A stretch of DNA of 64,000 nucleotides from NCBI GenBank assembly GCA_004558525.1, contig SFCQ01000003.1, forward strand, positions 124,001-188,000, in the 5' to 3' direction. Positions 1 to 7,353 of this stretch are shown here, in pieces (the first letter of the stretch is position 1; every line of letters begins with the position of its first letter). Position numbers and translations under genes: made by a program. The notes under the pieces were generated by a model. It had not been told where the DNA came from. It ran no database searches and saw nothing but the letters and a program-made list of their open reading frames with translations. The stretch is from Clostridiales bacterium (GTDB lineage: Bacteria > Bacillota > Clostridia > Christensenellales > CAG-138).

Positions 1-447
1 GAACTGCTCCTTAAGGGATTCAAGCGCGCTCTCGCGCCTTACAAGACCGGTATAGGCTACGAGGAAGGATACCGCTATCACGTTTGCGCCCTGCGGATTT
101 ATCTCATGCGCTGCGGCAAGAATTGGAACCTTTATCACGTTTTTGCCGCTGCCGTCCGTATGCATGGAGGAATCCACGAATATAACGGTCTTTTCATCCG
201 CAACAAGGCCATAGGTCTTGAAAGCGTCGTCAGTAAGGCAAAGAAGATAGTCGGGAGTGGTAGCCTTGGGGTAGTCGATAGGCTCCTCGCTTATAACGAC
301 CTCAGCCTTTGACGAGCCGCCGCGGGCCTCCGGGCCGTAGCTCTGGCTCTGTATGGCATACTTGCCGTCATGCACGGCGGCCGCGGCCAATATTATACCG
401 GCAGAGATTATGCCCTGTCCGCCGGAACCGCTCCTTGGCCTGCTTGT
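1..447 (-). CDS. 2-oxoacid:ferredoxin oxidoreductase gamma subunit (partial, start lost)
   Basis: The frame reads SGSGGQGIISAGIILAAAA, then an AIQSQSYGPEARGGSSKAEVV segment, the family hallmark of the gamma subunit (POR/KOR gamma domain), which binds near CoA and completes the catalytic heterotetramer. The 3' end lies beyond the left edge; about 145 codons are visible. The frame is closed upstream by TGA at 448-450, and the eight codons between that stop and the SGSGGQG motif contain no ATG, GTG, TTG or CTG, so it has no usable start. It overlaps the end of the beta ORF in the +1 frame. Either the real junction has lost DNA, or the assembly has an error, or translation depends on a frameshift. 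The family is certain; whether the gene works is not. Confidence 0.8.
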
Positions 448-1183
448 TCACAAACTCGCCTATAACAAAGGGCTTATCATACTCTGTCACGCCCGGCTTT
501 AGCATAGTGCAGTCGTCGCGCAGCCTTTCCATCATCGTTACGGCGTCGCCTATCTTGTTCCTGCGCCCATAATAGGTGGGGCAGGTGGACAGGCATTCCA
601 CAACGGAAAAGCCCTTGTGCTCTATGGCGTGCTTTATGTAGTTCTTGGTCTGCATGGCATGATATACGCTGCCGCGGGCAACGTAGGTGGCGCCGGCGCC
701 TTCAGCAAGGTTGACAAGGTCGAAGGGCCTGTCTATATTGCCGTAAACGGCGGTGGTAGCGAACTTGCCGGTCGGCGTCATGGGCGAATACTGGCCGCTG
801 GTCATGCCGTAGATGCAGTTGTTGACAACAACAAGCGTCATGTTGACGTTCCTGCGGCAGGCATGTATAAAGTGGTTGCCGCCTATTGCGGTAGCGTCGC
901 CATCGCCGGATATCACTATCACGTTAAGCTCGGGATTGGCCATCTTTATGCCCGTGGCAAAAGGAAGCGCGCGCCCGTGAGCGGTGTGCAGCGTGTCAAA
1001 ATCCATGTATCCGGGGGCGCGGGAGGAGCAGCCGATGCCGGATACGATAACGGTCTTGTCCCTGTCGAGCCCAAGCTCGTCTATGGCGCGGATTATGTTA
1101 CCCATAACGATGCCGTTGCCGCAGCCGGGGCACCAGATATGGGGCATGTGGGACTGCCTGAGATAATCTGTTACGTTAGTCAT
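368..1183 (-). CDS. korB: 2-oxoacid:ferredoxin oxidoreductase beta subunit (KorB-like), 3' end disrupted
   Basis: This is the thiamine-pyrophosphate subunit that decarboxylates a 2-oxoacid (probably 2-oxoglutarate) and passes electrons to ferredoxin. Visible motifs are WCPGCGNG near residue 18, GIGCSS near 50, and the TPP/Mg motif GDGDATAIGGNHF near 95 followed by NNCIYGMT. The ATG overlaps the alpha stop as ATGA, showing translational coupling. Homology holds to about residue 249 (GEFVNKQAKE). After that the ORF reads the gamma gene's SGSGGQG codons in the wrong frame (RFRRTGHN...) and stops in that gene at 368. The last 20 or so residues are therefore not native. Substrate preference is inferred from the four-gene kor arrangement and not proven. 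Confidence 0.88.
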   Translation of the reverse strand: MTNVTDYLRQSHMPHIWCPGCGNGIVMGNIIRAIDELGLDRDKTVIVSGIGCSSRAPGYMDFDTLHTAHGRALPFATGIKMANPELNVIVISGDGDATAIGGNHFIHACRRNVNMTLVVVNNCIYGMTSGQYSPMTPTGKFATTAVYGNIDRPFDLVNLAEGAGATYVARGSVYHAMQTKNYIKHAIEHKGFSVVECLSTCPTYYGRRNKIGDAVTMMERLRDDCTMLKPGVTEYDKPFVIGEFVNKQAKERFRRTGHNLCRYNIGRGRRA

Positions 1184-2319
1184 TTTGAAATCACCGCCAT
1201 TGTGTCGTTGTAAAGTTCTTCAGTCTTGAACAGCTCGCCTGAGGCCTTGGCTATAAGGCTTACCTTAGCCTTGCCCTCGGTATAACGCTCCACCTCGCCA
1301 ACATACTGGCCAAGGTTCATTTCCGGAACGATAATATTCTTAACGTTCTCGTTAAGCAGGGACTGATATTCGGTCTTGGGGAACGGCCAAAGCATCTTTA
1401 CGGTGAAAAGGCCGGCCTTTACGCCCTCGCTGCGCAGCCTCTTGACTATGTTCAGGGAGGTCCTTGCCACCGAGCCGTAGGCCACAAATATATGCTCCGC
1501 ATCGTCGGTCATATACTTTTCGTTTATGGCAAAGTTGGGGTCGTTTTCCTTCACCTTGCCGTTTATCCTCTGCATGAGCTTCTCATGTACGGCCGGAGTG
1601 TTGGTGGGGAAGCCGGTCTCGCCATGAGAAAGTCCGGTCACATGGAAATGATATCCGTCGCCATATGCAGGCATGGGCGGGACCATGCTGCCCTCCTCCA
1701 CCTTATACGGCAGATAATCCTTGCTGGGAGCCTCGGCAGGGCGCACGCGGTCAACTATCTCATAGCTCTCCTTAAGCTCAACGCCCTCGCGCATGTGGGC
1801 TATGACCTCGTCAGTCATCAGCAGCACGGGCGTGCGGTACATTTCAGCAAAGTTGAAGGCCTTTATCGTCAGCTCGTACATTTCCTTTACGGAGCTCGGG
1901 CAAACGGTTATCATCGGGTGATCGCCGTGGGTACCCCAGCGGGCCTGCATCACGTCGCCCTGAGCGGGGGAGGTGGGAAGGCCGGTAGAGGGGCCTGCGC
2001 GCATTATCATAGCCACCACTATGGGCAGCTCCGCCATTGAGGCATAGCCTATAAGCTCCTGCTTGAGAGAGAAGCCCGGGCCGCTCGTAGCGGTCATGAC
2101 CTTAAGACCCGCAAGGCTCGCGCCGCAAACAGCGGCTATAGAGGCGATCTCGTCCTCCATCTGGAGGAATTTGCCGCCCACTTTGGGAAGCAGTATGCTT
2201 GACTGCTCCGCTATTTCGGAAGAGGGAGTTATTGGATAACCGGCAAAAAGGCGCATGCCGGCCTTTATAGCGCCCAGAACGCAGGCTTCGTTGCCCTGAA
2301 GTAGGATAGCCTTGCTCAT
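1180..2319 (-). CDS. korA: 2-oxoacid:ferredoxin oxidoreductase alpha subunit (KorA)
   Basis: At 379 residues this has the usual length of a KorA-type subunit lacking the fused gamma domain. It starts MSKAILLQGNEACVLGA. The pyrimidine-binding motif GYPITPSSEIAE is at about 28-39 and TATSGPGFSLK at about 77-87. The C-terminal half carries the transketolase-C-like domain (VAYGSVART, KMLWPFP). It pairs with the beta subunit to form the active site for CoA-dependent oxidative decarboxylation. Its ATG overlaps the ferredoxin stop (ATGA) and its own stop overlaps the beta start, so ferredoxin, alpha and beta are translationally coupled in one operon. In anaerobes such enzymes make succinyl-CoA and reduced ferredoxin, or run reductively. 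Confidence 0.93.
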   Translation of the reverse strand: MSKAILLQGNEACVLGAIKAGMRLFAGYPITPSSEIAEQSSILLPKVGGKFLQMEDEIASIAAVCGASLAGLKVMTATSGPGFSLKQELIGYASMAELPIVVAMIMRAGPSTGLPTSPAQGDVMQARWGTHGDHPMITVCPSSVKEMYELTIKAFNFAEMYRTPVLLMTDEVIAHMREGVELKESYEIVDRVRPAEAPSKDYLPYKVEEGSMVPPMPAYGDGYHFHVTGLSHGETGFPTNTPAVHEKLMQRINGKVKENDPNFAINEKYMTDDAEHIFVAYGSVARTSLNIVKRLRSEGVKAGLFTVKMLWPFPKTEYQSLLNENVKNIIVPEMNLGQYVGEVERYTEGKAKVSLIAKASGELFKTEELYNDTMAVISK

Positions 2320-2516
2320 TTCTCTTCCTCCTTAATCACCCTAATAGCCAGATCGGGGCAGCGCAGCTCGCACATCATGCAGGCAATGCATGCCTCCGGA
2401 TTAACCACCGTGGCCTTTTCAGCCTCTTCATCGAGGCCCAGCACCTTTTTAGGGCAGAATGCCGCGCAGATGCCGCAGCCCTTGCACCATTTCCGGTTGA
2501 TTTCGATTTTGCTCAT
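2316..2516 (-). CDS. korD: 2x[4Fe-4S] ferredoxin subunit of KOR (KorD)
   Basis: A 66-residue protein, MSKIEINRKWCKGCGICAAF..., with two clusters, CKGCGICAAFCP and CIACMMCELRCP, each CxxCxxCxxxCP. This is the delta/ferredoxin subunit that takes electrons from the alpha/beta site. I chose the ATG at 2516 because AGAGG lies about 9 nt upstream and homology begins at MSKIE; an upstream ATG at 2534 would add six residues without an RBS. It is the first gene of the kor operon, and the 400-bp region ahead of it should hold the promoter. Confidence 0.92.
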   Translation of the reverse strand: MSKIEINRKWCKGCGICAAFCPKKVLGLDEEAEKATVVNPEACIACMMCELRCPDLAIRVIKEEEK

Positions 2517-2534
2517 CAATACAAACCTCTGCAA

Positions 2535-2792
2535 TCATTTTGGGCGGGTTATGCATATATGCCTGCCCGCCAAGCATGATTGTACTGCATCACGGCAAAA
2601 ATGTCTATACAAATTTTGATGTTTTATTCATACTGTATAGCTGAGCCGTTTTTAAGCGTATTATATAATTTTTGCTTATTTCTCTTGGTTTTTTGTATAT
2701 CCGCGCCCAAGGATTCCCGTATTCCGGTATCCTTGTATACAGTATAATTATGTAAAGCATCGTATCAGTTTTCATTCATTTTTTTGCACGTC
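2535..2792. promoter_or_regulatory. kor upstream region with two operator-like palindromes
   Basis: AT-rich non-coding DNA upstream of the kor operon. It contains two related short palindromes: ATACTGTAT at 2630-2638 and TATACAGTATA at 2736-2746. Taken together they also form a 10-bp inverted repeat (2630-2639 with 2736-2745). I found no convincing -35/-10 pair with 16-18 bp spacing on the minus strand, although TATAAT is present near 2664-2669. A dimeric repressor or activator acting on kor is an inference from the symmetry alone. Confidence 0.35.
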
Positions 2793-2817
2793 AAAAAAGC
2801 TCCGGAAATACCGGAGC
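2793..2817 (-). terminator. Intrinsic terminator after the zinc-ribbon gene
   Basis: Perfect 7-bp stem GCTCCGG/CCGGAGC with a 5-nt loop, followed on the minus strand by six T (2798-2793). It lies about 120 nt beyond the stop codon of the zinc-ribbon gene and separates it from the kor operon. Confidence 0.85.
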
Positions 2818-2935
2818 CTTTCATTGCCTTTTCTAATTCACCGTTATGCCGCTGCTGCGGAACAAAGGGGATTAGCCCCAAAGGTGGGGGACGTTCTGCG
2901 CCTCAAAAATGCAGGCTGTTAGTTAAGCAAAAAGC

Positions 2936-3211
2936 TTATTTACCCCTGCGCGCCTGGAAGCAGGCAGAGCAGTAGATGGGCCTGTCGTTCTTGGGAACGA
3001 AAGGAATCTTGGTGGGCGCGCCGCACGCCGCGCAAACGGCGTCGTACATCTCACGCTCGCCGGAGCGCTGGGATTTACGAGCGTTCCTGCACGCCTTGCA
3101 ACGGATGGGCTCATTCTGGAAGCCCTTCTCGGCATAGAATTCCTGCTCACCGGCCGTGAATACGAATTCAGCGCCGCAATCCTTGCATACCAATGTCTTG
3201 TCCTGGAACAT
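2936..3211 (-). CDS. Small zinc-ribbon protein
   Basis: A 91-residue protein, MFQDKTLVCKDCGAEFVFTAGEQEFYAEKGF.... It has CKDCGAEF at residues 9-12, CKACRNARK around 38, CAACG around 58 and CSACF near the end: two Cys4 zinc-ribbon sites. The first half matches the probable-zinc-ribbon family often found in Clostridia (FVF(T)xGEQEFYxxKGF). Its function is unknown, perhaps RNA or ribosome related. The ATG at 3211 has AAGGGG about 9 nt upstream; the longer reading from 3253 lacks an RBS. It is transcribed through a long structured leader and has its own terminator, so it appears to be monocistronic. Confidence 0.85.
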   Translation of the reverse strand: MFQDKTLVCKDCGAEFVFTAGEQEFYAEKGFQNEPIRCKACRNARKSQRSGEREMYDAVCAACGAPTKIPFVPKNDRPIYCSACFQARRGK

Positions 3212-3470
3212 GTGTGTGTTTTCCCCTTGTAATTTTATTTTTCGTTCTACCAAACCTCGGCTGACCTGATCTTTGCCCCCACACTCGCCGTCCGGAGCTT
3301 TCGCTACTGAGCTTACAGCCTCCCACTACACACCCTCTCGCACAATACATGCGGACGGACTTACATCTAAGCCGCACCATGCTCACGGGCATTTTTGCCC
3401 GCTTATGTGGATCGTTTTGCCTGCGACTGGCATCGACTTTCAACCACAGACCCGAAGCTTTGGTATAACT
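3212..3470 (-). ncRNA. Candidate structured 5' leader or independent small RNA
   Basis: A region of about 260 nt between a strong promoter and the zinc-ribbon start codon, with no ORF. It holds a 7-bp stem CCGTCCG/CGGACGG (3288-3294 with 3352-3358) that encloses a GNRA-capped AGCGAAAGCT on the minus strand, and a second hairpin CGGGC/GCCCG (3386-3390 with 3397-3401). I compared it by eye with RNase P, tmRNA, SRP, T-box, c-di-GMP and several other common Clostridial RNAs and saw no match. The call rests on promoter position, length and stems only; it could be a cis-acting riboswitch-like leader. Confidence 0.4.
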
Positions 3471-3476
3471 TCAGTA

Positions 3477-3505
3477 ATTATATTGCACCCAGTTAAAAAG
3501 TGCAA
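3477..3505 (-). promoter_or_regulatory. SigA-type promoter with overlapping inverted repeat
   Basis: On the minus strand: -35 TTGCAC (3505-3500), a 17-bp spacer and -10 TATAAT (3482-3477). A TTGCAC-N11-GTGCAA inverted repeat (3483-3505) covers the spacer and -35 box, a typical place for a repressor. The predicted transcript starts near 3470 and runs through the leader into the zinc-ribbon gene. Confidence 0.7.
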
Positions 3506-3550
3506 CACTTTTTTAGACATATAAGATAATATATCTCTTGCCTGCCAATA

Positions 3551-3572
3551 AGCCCTGGGGTTGTTAAGGGAC
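3551..3572 (+). repeat. Fragment of the dispersed five-hairpin element
   Basis: This segment matches the first 20 or so bases of the element found at 8371, 31251 and 51846 (CCCTGGGGTTGTTAAGGG) and then diverges into an unrelated GC-rich hairpin (CGGGA-TGCG-TCCCG, 3578-3591). Like the full copies it lies just past the 3' end of a gene (the TIGR01440 gene ending at 3606). It is either a decayed remnant or a related element sharing only the end. Confidence 0.5.
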
Positions 3573-3605
3573 GGAGCCGGGATGCGTCCCGTGGGGGGGG
3601 CGGCG

Positions 3606-4175
3606 TTATCTGTGCGGCATCTCGTCATACGCCGCGCGCGGGCCGCCGACATATTTTGGCCTTGTGCGCGCCATCGTCACGTTAGCGTCGCCAATATGCC
3701 TTGTTTTTGCATGTACCGGCACCACGACCGGGTGCATATGCATGCCTATGAAGGTGCCGCCTATATCCATGCCGGCGCTCGCCCTGCCGCGAAGGTCCTC
3801 CACCATAACGTGGTCGTTAAACCTTGCAACCGCTTCCATAGAAAACGCTCCGCCAGCATGCAGCTGAGGCTTTACCCATACCTGCTGCAGGCCATAGCGT
3901 TCCATACACTCGCGCTCAACAACAAGGCAGCGGTTAAGGTGCTCGCAGCACTGCACGGCAAGATAGAGTCCCCTTTCCTTGACCTTGGGCAGCACCGCGT
4001 CCATAACGGCCTTTGCGGCTTCAACGCTTGAGCCTGTGCCTATAAGCTTTCCCATTATCTCGCTGGTGGAGCAGCCTATCACCAGCATATCGCCCTTTTT
4101 AAGCGTATCTGCCGCATAAAAAAGCTCATCTATCGCGGCGTTTGCCTGCGCGTTTATCGTTTCATAGGTGTTCAT
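3606..4175 (-). CDS. TIGR01440 / UPF0340 family protein (YwlG-like)
   Basis: A 189-residue protein with the features of the UPF0340 family: GCSTSEIMGKLIGTGSS near 34, QCCEHLNRCLVVE near 73, and AGMDIGGTFIGMHMHPVVVP near 133. Its biochemical function is unknown. It is conserved, single-domain, cytosolic and full length, with no signal peptide. The start has a strong AGGAGG 8 nt upstream, and a good promoter lies directly ahead, divergent from the epimerase gene. Its neighbours do not suggest a specific role. Confidence 0.85.
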   Translation of the reverse strand: MNTYETINAQANAAIDELFYAADTLKKGDMLVIGCSTSEIMGKLIGTGSSVEAAKAVMDAVLPKVKERGLYLAVQCCEHLNRCLVVERECMERYGLQQVWVKPQLHAGGAFSMEAVARFNDHVMVEDLRGRASAGMDIGGTFIGMHMHPVVVPVHAKTRHIGDANVTMARTRPKYVGGPRAAYDEMPHR

Positions 4176-4204
4176 TATGATTACCTCCTATCATAAGCGG
4201 CCTT

Positions 4205-4233
4205 ATTATAGCACAGTTGTTAACGCTCTACAA
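4205..4233 (-). promoter_or_regulatory. Promoter for the TIGR01440 gene
   Basis: Minus strand: -35 TTGTAG (4233-4228), 17-bp spacer, -10 TATAAT (4210-4205), about 35 nt before the start codon. Confidence 0.65.
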
Positions 4234-4264
4234 AGTAAATACTGCAATATTTGACGCAACGGCG

Positions 4265-4294
4265 TTGAAAACGCGCATATATCCGTGCTATAAT
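4265..4294 (+). promoter_or_regulatory. Promoter for the epimerase/aldo-keto reductase pair
   Basis: -35 TTGAAA, 18-bp spacer, perfect -10 TATAAT at 4289-4294, then AAAGGAG just before the ATG at 4327. It is divergent from the promoter at 4205-4233. Confidence 0.7.
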
Positions 4295-4326
4295 TCCATC
4301 AGTCATTCTATTCAAAGGAGATCGGT

Positions 4327-5424
4327 ATGAAAATAACAGATGTACGGCTCGGCATGATATCTGTGCCGCTGCGCGTTCCCTTCAAAACTGCGCTGCGTTC
4401 CGTGAACAGCGTTGAAGACGTTATAGTTGAGATACATACGGACACCGGCGCCGTAGGCTATGGCGAAGCGCCGCCGACAGGCGTTATAACCGGCGATACC
4501 ACAGGAGCTATAATCGGCGCGCTTAAGGATCACATTATTAAGACCATAGTCGGCAAAGAGGTTGACGATTTTGAAAGCCTTACCAAAGCCCTCAACGGCT
4601 GCATAGTACACAACACCTCAGCCAGGGCCGCTGCGGACATGGCATTGTGGGATCTTTACGGCCAGCTTTACAAAATACCCGTATATAAGCTGCTTGGCGG
4701 CAGCCGCTCCAGCATAGTTACCGATATAACCATAAGCGTTAACAAGCCGGAGGAGATGCAGCGGGACGCTATAAGCGCCGTTGAAAGGGGCTATGATTGC
4801 CTTAAGGTAAAGGTCGGCAGCGATCCCTCGCTCGACGTTGCCCGCCTCAGCGCCATACGCGAGGTGGTGCCTAAGGACATATGTATCCGCATAGACGCCA
4901 ACCAGGGCTGGACCCCGAAGCAGGCCGTGCGCATACTCAACGATATGCAGGAGCGCGGACTCGATATAGAGTTCGTTGAGCAGCCCGTTAAGGCGCTTGA
5001 TTTTGACGGCATGAAGTACGTTACCGAAAGGAGCTACGTTCCCGTGCTTGCTGACGAAAGCGTGTTCAGCCCCGCCGACGCGCTTAAGATAATGCAGATG
5101 GGCGCCGCCGATATGGTAAACATAAAGCTTATGAAGTGCGCCGGCATAACAAACGCGCTAAAGATAGCCTCCGCAGCCGAGGTTTACGGCGTGGAGTGCA
5201 TGATAGGCTGCATGCTCGAAGCCAAGATAAGCGTTACCGCGGCTGTGCATCTTGCCTGCGCAAGGGGCATAATAACAAAGATAGACCTTGACGGGCCCGT
5301 GCTTTGCAAGGAAGACCCGATAATCGGCGGCGCAGTGTTCAATGAAAAGCTGATATCCCTCGGCAGCGAGCCAGGCCTTGGCATAAAGGGAATAGAGCCG
5401 GGCAAGATCCGCTATATAGACTGA
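4327..5424 (+). CDS. Dipeptide epimerase (L-Ala-D/L-Glu epimerase type, enolase superfamily)
   Basis: A 365-residue enolase-superfamily enzyme that epimerises the second residue of dipeptides such as L-Ala-D-Glu released from peptidoglycan. The catalytic set is visible: K160-V-K162, metal ligands D190 (RIDANQGW), E218 (EQP) and D243 (LADES), and K267 (NIKLMK). The substrate-binding DxD motif of this subfamily, D320-L-D322-GP, is present and supports a dipeptide epimerase over muconate cycloisomerase. It has a strong RBS (AAAGGAG). The aldo/keto reductase follows 41 bp later and probably shares its transcript. It would recycle cell-wall peptides. Confidence 0.88.
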   Translation: MKITDVRLGMISVPLRVPFKTALRSVNSVEDVIVEIHTDTGAVGYGEAPPTGVITGDTTGAIIGALKDHIIKTIVGKEVDDFESLTKALNGCIVHNTSARAAADMALWDLYGQLYKIPVYKLLGGSRSSIVTDITISVNKPEEMQRDAISAVERGYDCLKVKVGSDPSLDVARLSAIREVVPKDICIRIDANQGWTPKQAVRILNDMQERGLDIEFVEQPVKALDFDGMKYVTERSYVPVLADESVFSPADALKIMQMGAADMVNIKLMKCAGITNALKIASAAEVYGVECMIGCMLEAKISVTAAVHLACARGIITKIDLDGPVLCKEDPIIGGAVFNEKLISLGSEPGLGIKGIEPGKIRYID

Positions 5425-5465
5425 TAAGCTTTATAAAGGCATACCATTATTGCAGGAGGAGCACA

Positions 5466-6584
5466 ATGGACTATCGTGAAATGGCTGGGAACAGGGTTTC
5501 CCTGTTAGGATACGGCTGTATGCGTTTCCCCACGGACGATGCAGGCAATATAGACGAGGCAAGGGCCGAGGCGCTGCTGCTGCGCGCATATGAGGCGGGC
5601 ATAAACTATTTTGACACCGCATGGCCTTACCACAGCGGCAAAAGCGAGCCTTTTGTGGGCAAGGTGATGAGCAAATTGCCCAGGGACAGCTTTTATCTTG
5701 CCACCAAGCTCCCCATATGGGCGATAGACAGTCTTGATAAAGCCAGGGAAATATTCGATACTCAGCTTGAGCATCTGCATAGCGAGTATGTGGATTATTA
5801 TCTTCTCCATGCGCTTGATGAGGAAAAGTGGGAAAAATGCCTTAAGCTTGGCATAGTCGATTTTCTTGTTGAGCAGAAGCGGCTCGGCAGGATAAGGAAG
5901 CTTGGCTTCTCCTTCCATGCGCCGTACGCCGTATTCAAGCGCATAATAGACCATCGCCGCTGGGATTTTTGCCAGATACAGCTCAACTATATGGATACCG
6001 AGCATCAGGCGGGTCTTCAAGGGCTTGCATATGCCGAAGCGAAGGGCATACCCTGCGTTATAATGGAGCCTGTAAAGGGCGGCACGCTCGCTTCGCTTCC
6101 GGAATACGCTTCAGCCCCGCTTAAAGCGGCCGCTCCTCAAAGCAGCATCGCTTCATGGGCGTTCAGGTATCTTGCCGGCTTCGACAATGTCAGGGTGATA
6201 CTAAGCGGCATGAGCAGCGAAGAACAGCTTGAGGATAATCTTGGCACCTTCTCACCATACATTCCGCTTAGCGACCATGAAAAGGTAGCTCTTGACGAAG
6301 CTATAGCCGCGCTCAAATCAAGGCCAAACAACGGCTGCACAAGGTGCAAATACTGCATGCCCTGCGCAAGCGGGGTCGAGATACCAAGGATATTCTCAAT
6401 ATGGAACGAATATCAGCGCTATCAAAACGACGCTATGGCCGCCAAGGACTATAAGGATATCCCGCCTTATGGCAGGGCGCAATGCTGCATACGCTGCGGC
6501 AAGTGCGAGGCGGCATGCCCACAAAAAATAAAGATAAGGGACGAGCTTAAGGCGATAGCTTCAATGCCCTGGGCTCAGGCGTAA
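5466..6584 (+). CDS. Aldo/keto reductase with C-terminal [4Fe-4S] domain
   Basis: A 372-residue oxidoreductase. The TIM-barrel part keeps the AKR tetrad: D50 and Y55 in YFDTAWPYHSG, K81 in LATKLP and H115 in YYLLHAL. The C-terminal 80 residues carry two cysteine clusters, CTRCKYCMPC (291-300) and CCIRCGKCEAACP (340-352), as in the anaerobe-type Fe-S aldo/keto reductases. The physiological substrate is unknown. The start has GGAGGAG 6 nt upstream. It ends in a strong terminator shared with sigE, which runs toward it. Confidence 0.9.
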   Translation: MDYREMAGNRVSLLGYGCMRFPTDDAGNIDEARAEALLLRAYEAGINYFDTAWPYHSGKSEPFVGKVMSKLPRDSFYLATKLPIWAIDSLDKAREIFDTQLEHLHSEYVDYYLLHALDEEKWEKCLKLGIVDFLVEQKRLGRIRKLGFSFHAPYAVFKRIIDHRRWDFCQIQLNYMDTEHQAGLQGLAYAEAKGIPCVIMEPVKGGTLASLPEYASAPLKAAAPQSSIASWAFRYLAGFDNVRVILSGMSSEEQLEDNLGTFSPYIPLSDHEKVALDEAIAALKSRPNNGCTRCKYCMPCASGVEIPRIFSIWNEYQRYQNDAMAAKDYKDIPPYGRAQCCIRCGKCEAACPQKIKIRDELKAIASMPWAQA

Positions 6585-6592
6585 CTGCAACT

Positions 6593-6625
6593 AAAAAGGC
6601 GGATAGCTCCATTATCCGCCTTTTT
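6593..6625. terminator. Bidirectional terminator between the AKR gene and sigE
   Basis: Stem GGCGGATA/TATCCGCC (6598-6605, 6613-6620) with five A before and five T after, so it works for both convergent genes. Confidence 0.9.
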
Positions 6626-6639
6626 ATTTTGCTATTTCA

Positions 6640-7353
6640 TCACATGCCGCTTAGCTGCTGCATCTCGCGCCTAAGTATCTTGAGTATGTGTTTTTCAAGC
6701 CTGGATATATAGCTTTGCGATATACCCATCATGTCGGCCACCTGCTTTTGCGTAAGCTCCCTCCTGCCCCCAAGGCCGAATCTAAGCTCCATTATTCGCC
6801 TTTCCCTTGGGCTGAGCTTGTTCATGGCGATTTTAAGCAGCTCCCTGTCCACCTCCTCCTCTATATTCCGGCAGACAAGGTCGTTATCCGTGCCAAGGAT
6901 GTCAGAAAGCAGAAGCTCGTTACCGTCCCAGTCTATGTTTAGCGGCTCGTCAAGCGATACCTCCAGCTTTAGCCGGCAGCTGCGTCTAAGGTACATCAGT
7001 ATCTCGTTTTCTATGCAGCGCGATGCGTATGTGGCGAGCTTTATCTTCTTTTCCGTATCGAATGTGTTCACTGCCTTTATCAGCCCTATCGCGCCTATGG
7101 ATATAAGGTCCTCTATGTTCACGCCGGTGTTTTCAAACTTTCTTGCTATGTATACCACAAGCCTCAAATTGCGCTCTATAAGCACCCTGCGCATGTTTTC
7201 ATCGCCGCTTGCAAGCGCGGATATGCACTCCGCCTCCTCCTCTTTTGAAAGCGGCGGCGGCAGCGCCTCTCCGCAGTTAACATAGTATACCGGACCGGCT
7301 ATGCCGAACAGCTTATATATTTTCTCCAGCAATGCCGCAAAAAGCTTCTTCAT
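6640..7353 (-). CDS. sigE: Sporulation sigma factor SigE precursor
   Basis: A 237-residue sigma-70 factor for early mother-cell transcription. The N-terminal pro-sequence ([18 protein letters not shown]...) precedes [13 protein letters not shown], the region where pro-SigE is cut. Region 2 is [17 protein letters not shown]...[16 protein letters not shown], and the region 4 helix-turn-helix is [21 protein letters not shown]. Its ATG overlaps the stop of spoIIGA (ATGA), so protease and substrate are translationally coupled, as in the spoIIG operon. It shows that the organism belongs to a sporulating lineage. Confidence 0.96.
   Translation of the reverse strand: MKKLFAALLEKIYKLFGIAGPVYYVNCGEALPPPLSKEEEAECISALASGDENMRRVLIERNLRLVVYIARKFENTGVNIEDLISIGAIGLIKAVNTFDTEKKIKLATYASRCIENEILMYLRRSCRLKLEVSLDEPLNIDWDGNELLLSDILGTDNDLVCRNIEEEVDRELLKIAMNKLSPRERRIMELRFGLGGRRELTQKQVADMMGISQSYISRLEKHILKILRREMQQLSGM

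Noticed and set aside
3212..3470. Known RNA classes (RNase P, tmRNA, SRP RNA, T-box, c-di-GMP riboswitch)
   Set aside because: Signature motifs such as the T-box GGTGGTACCGCG or SRP GGAAGGAAGCAGC are not present, so only an unnamed leader is proposed.
3352..4175. Terminator for the TIGR01440 gene at 3571-3591
   Set aside because: The hairpin is GC-rich but no T-tract follows on the minus strand, so it is mentioned only with the repeat fragment.
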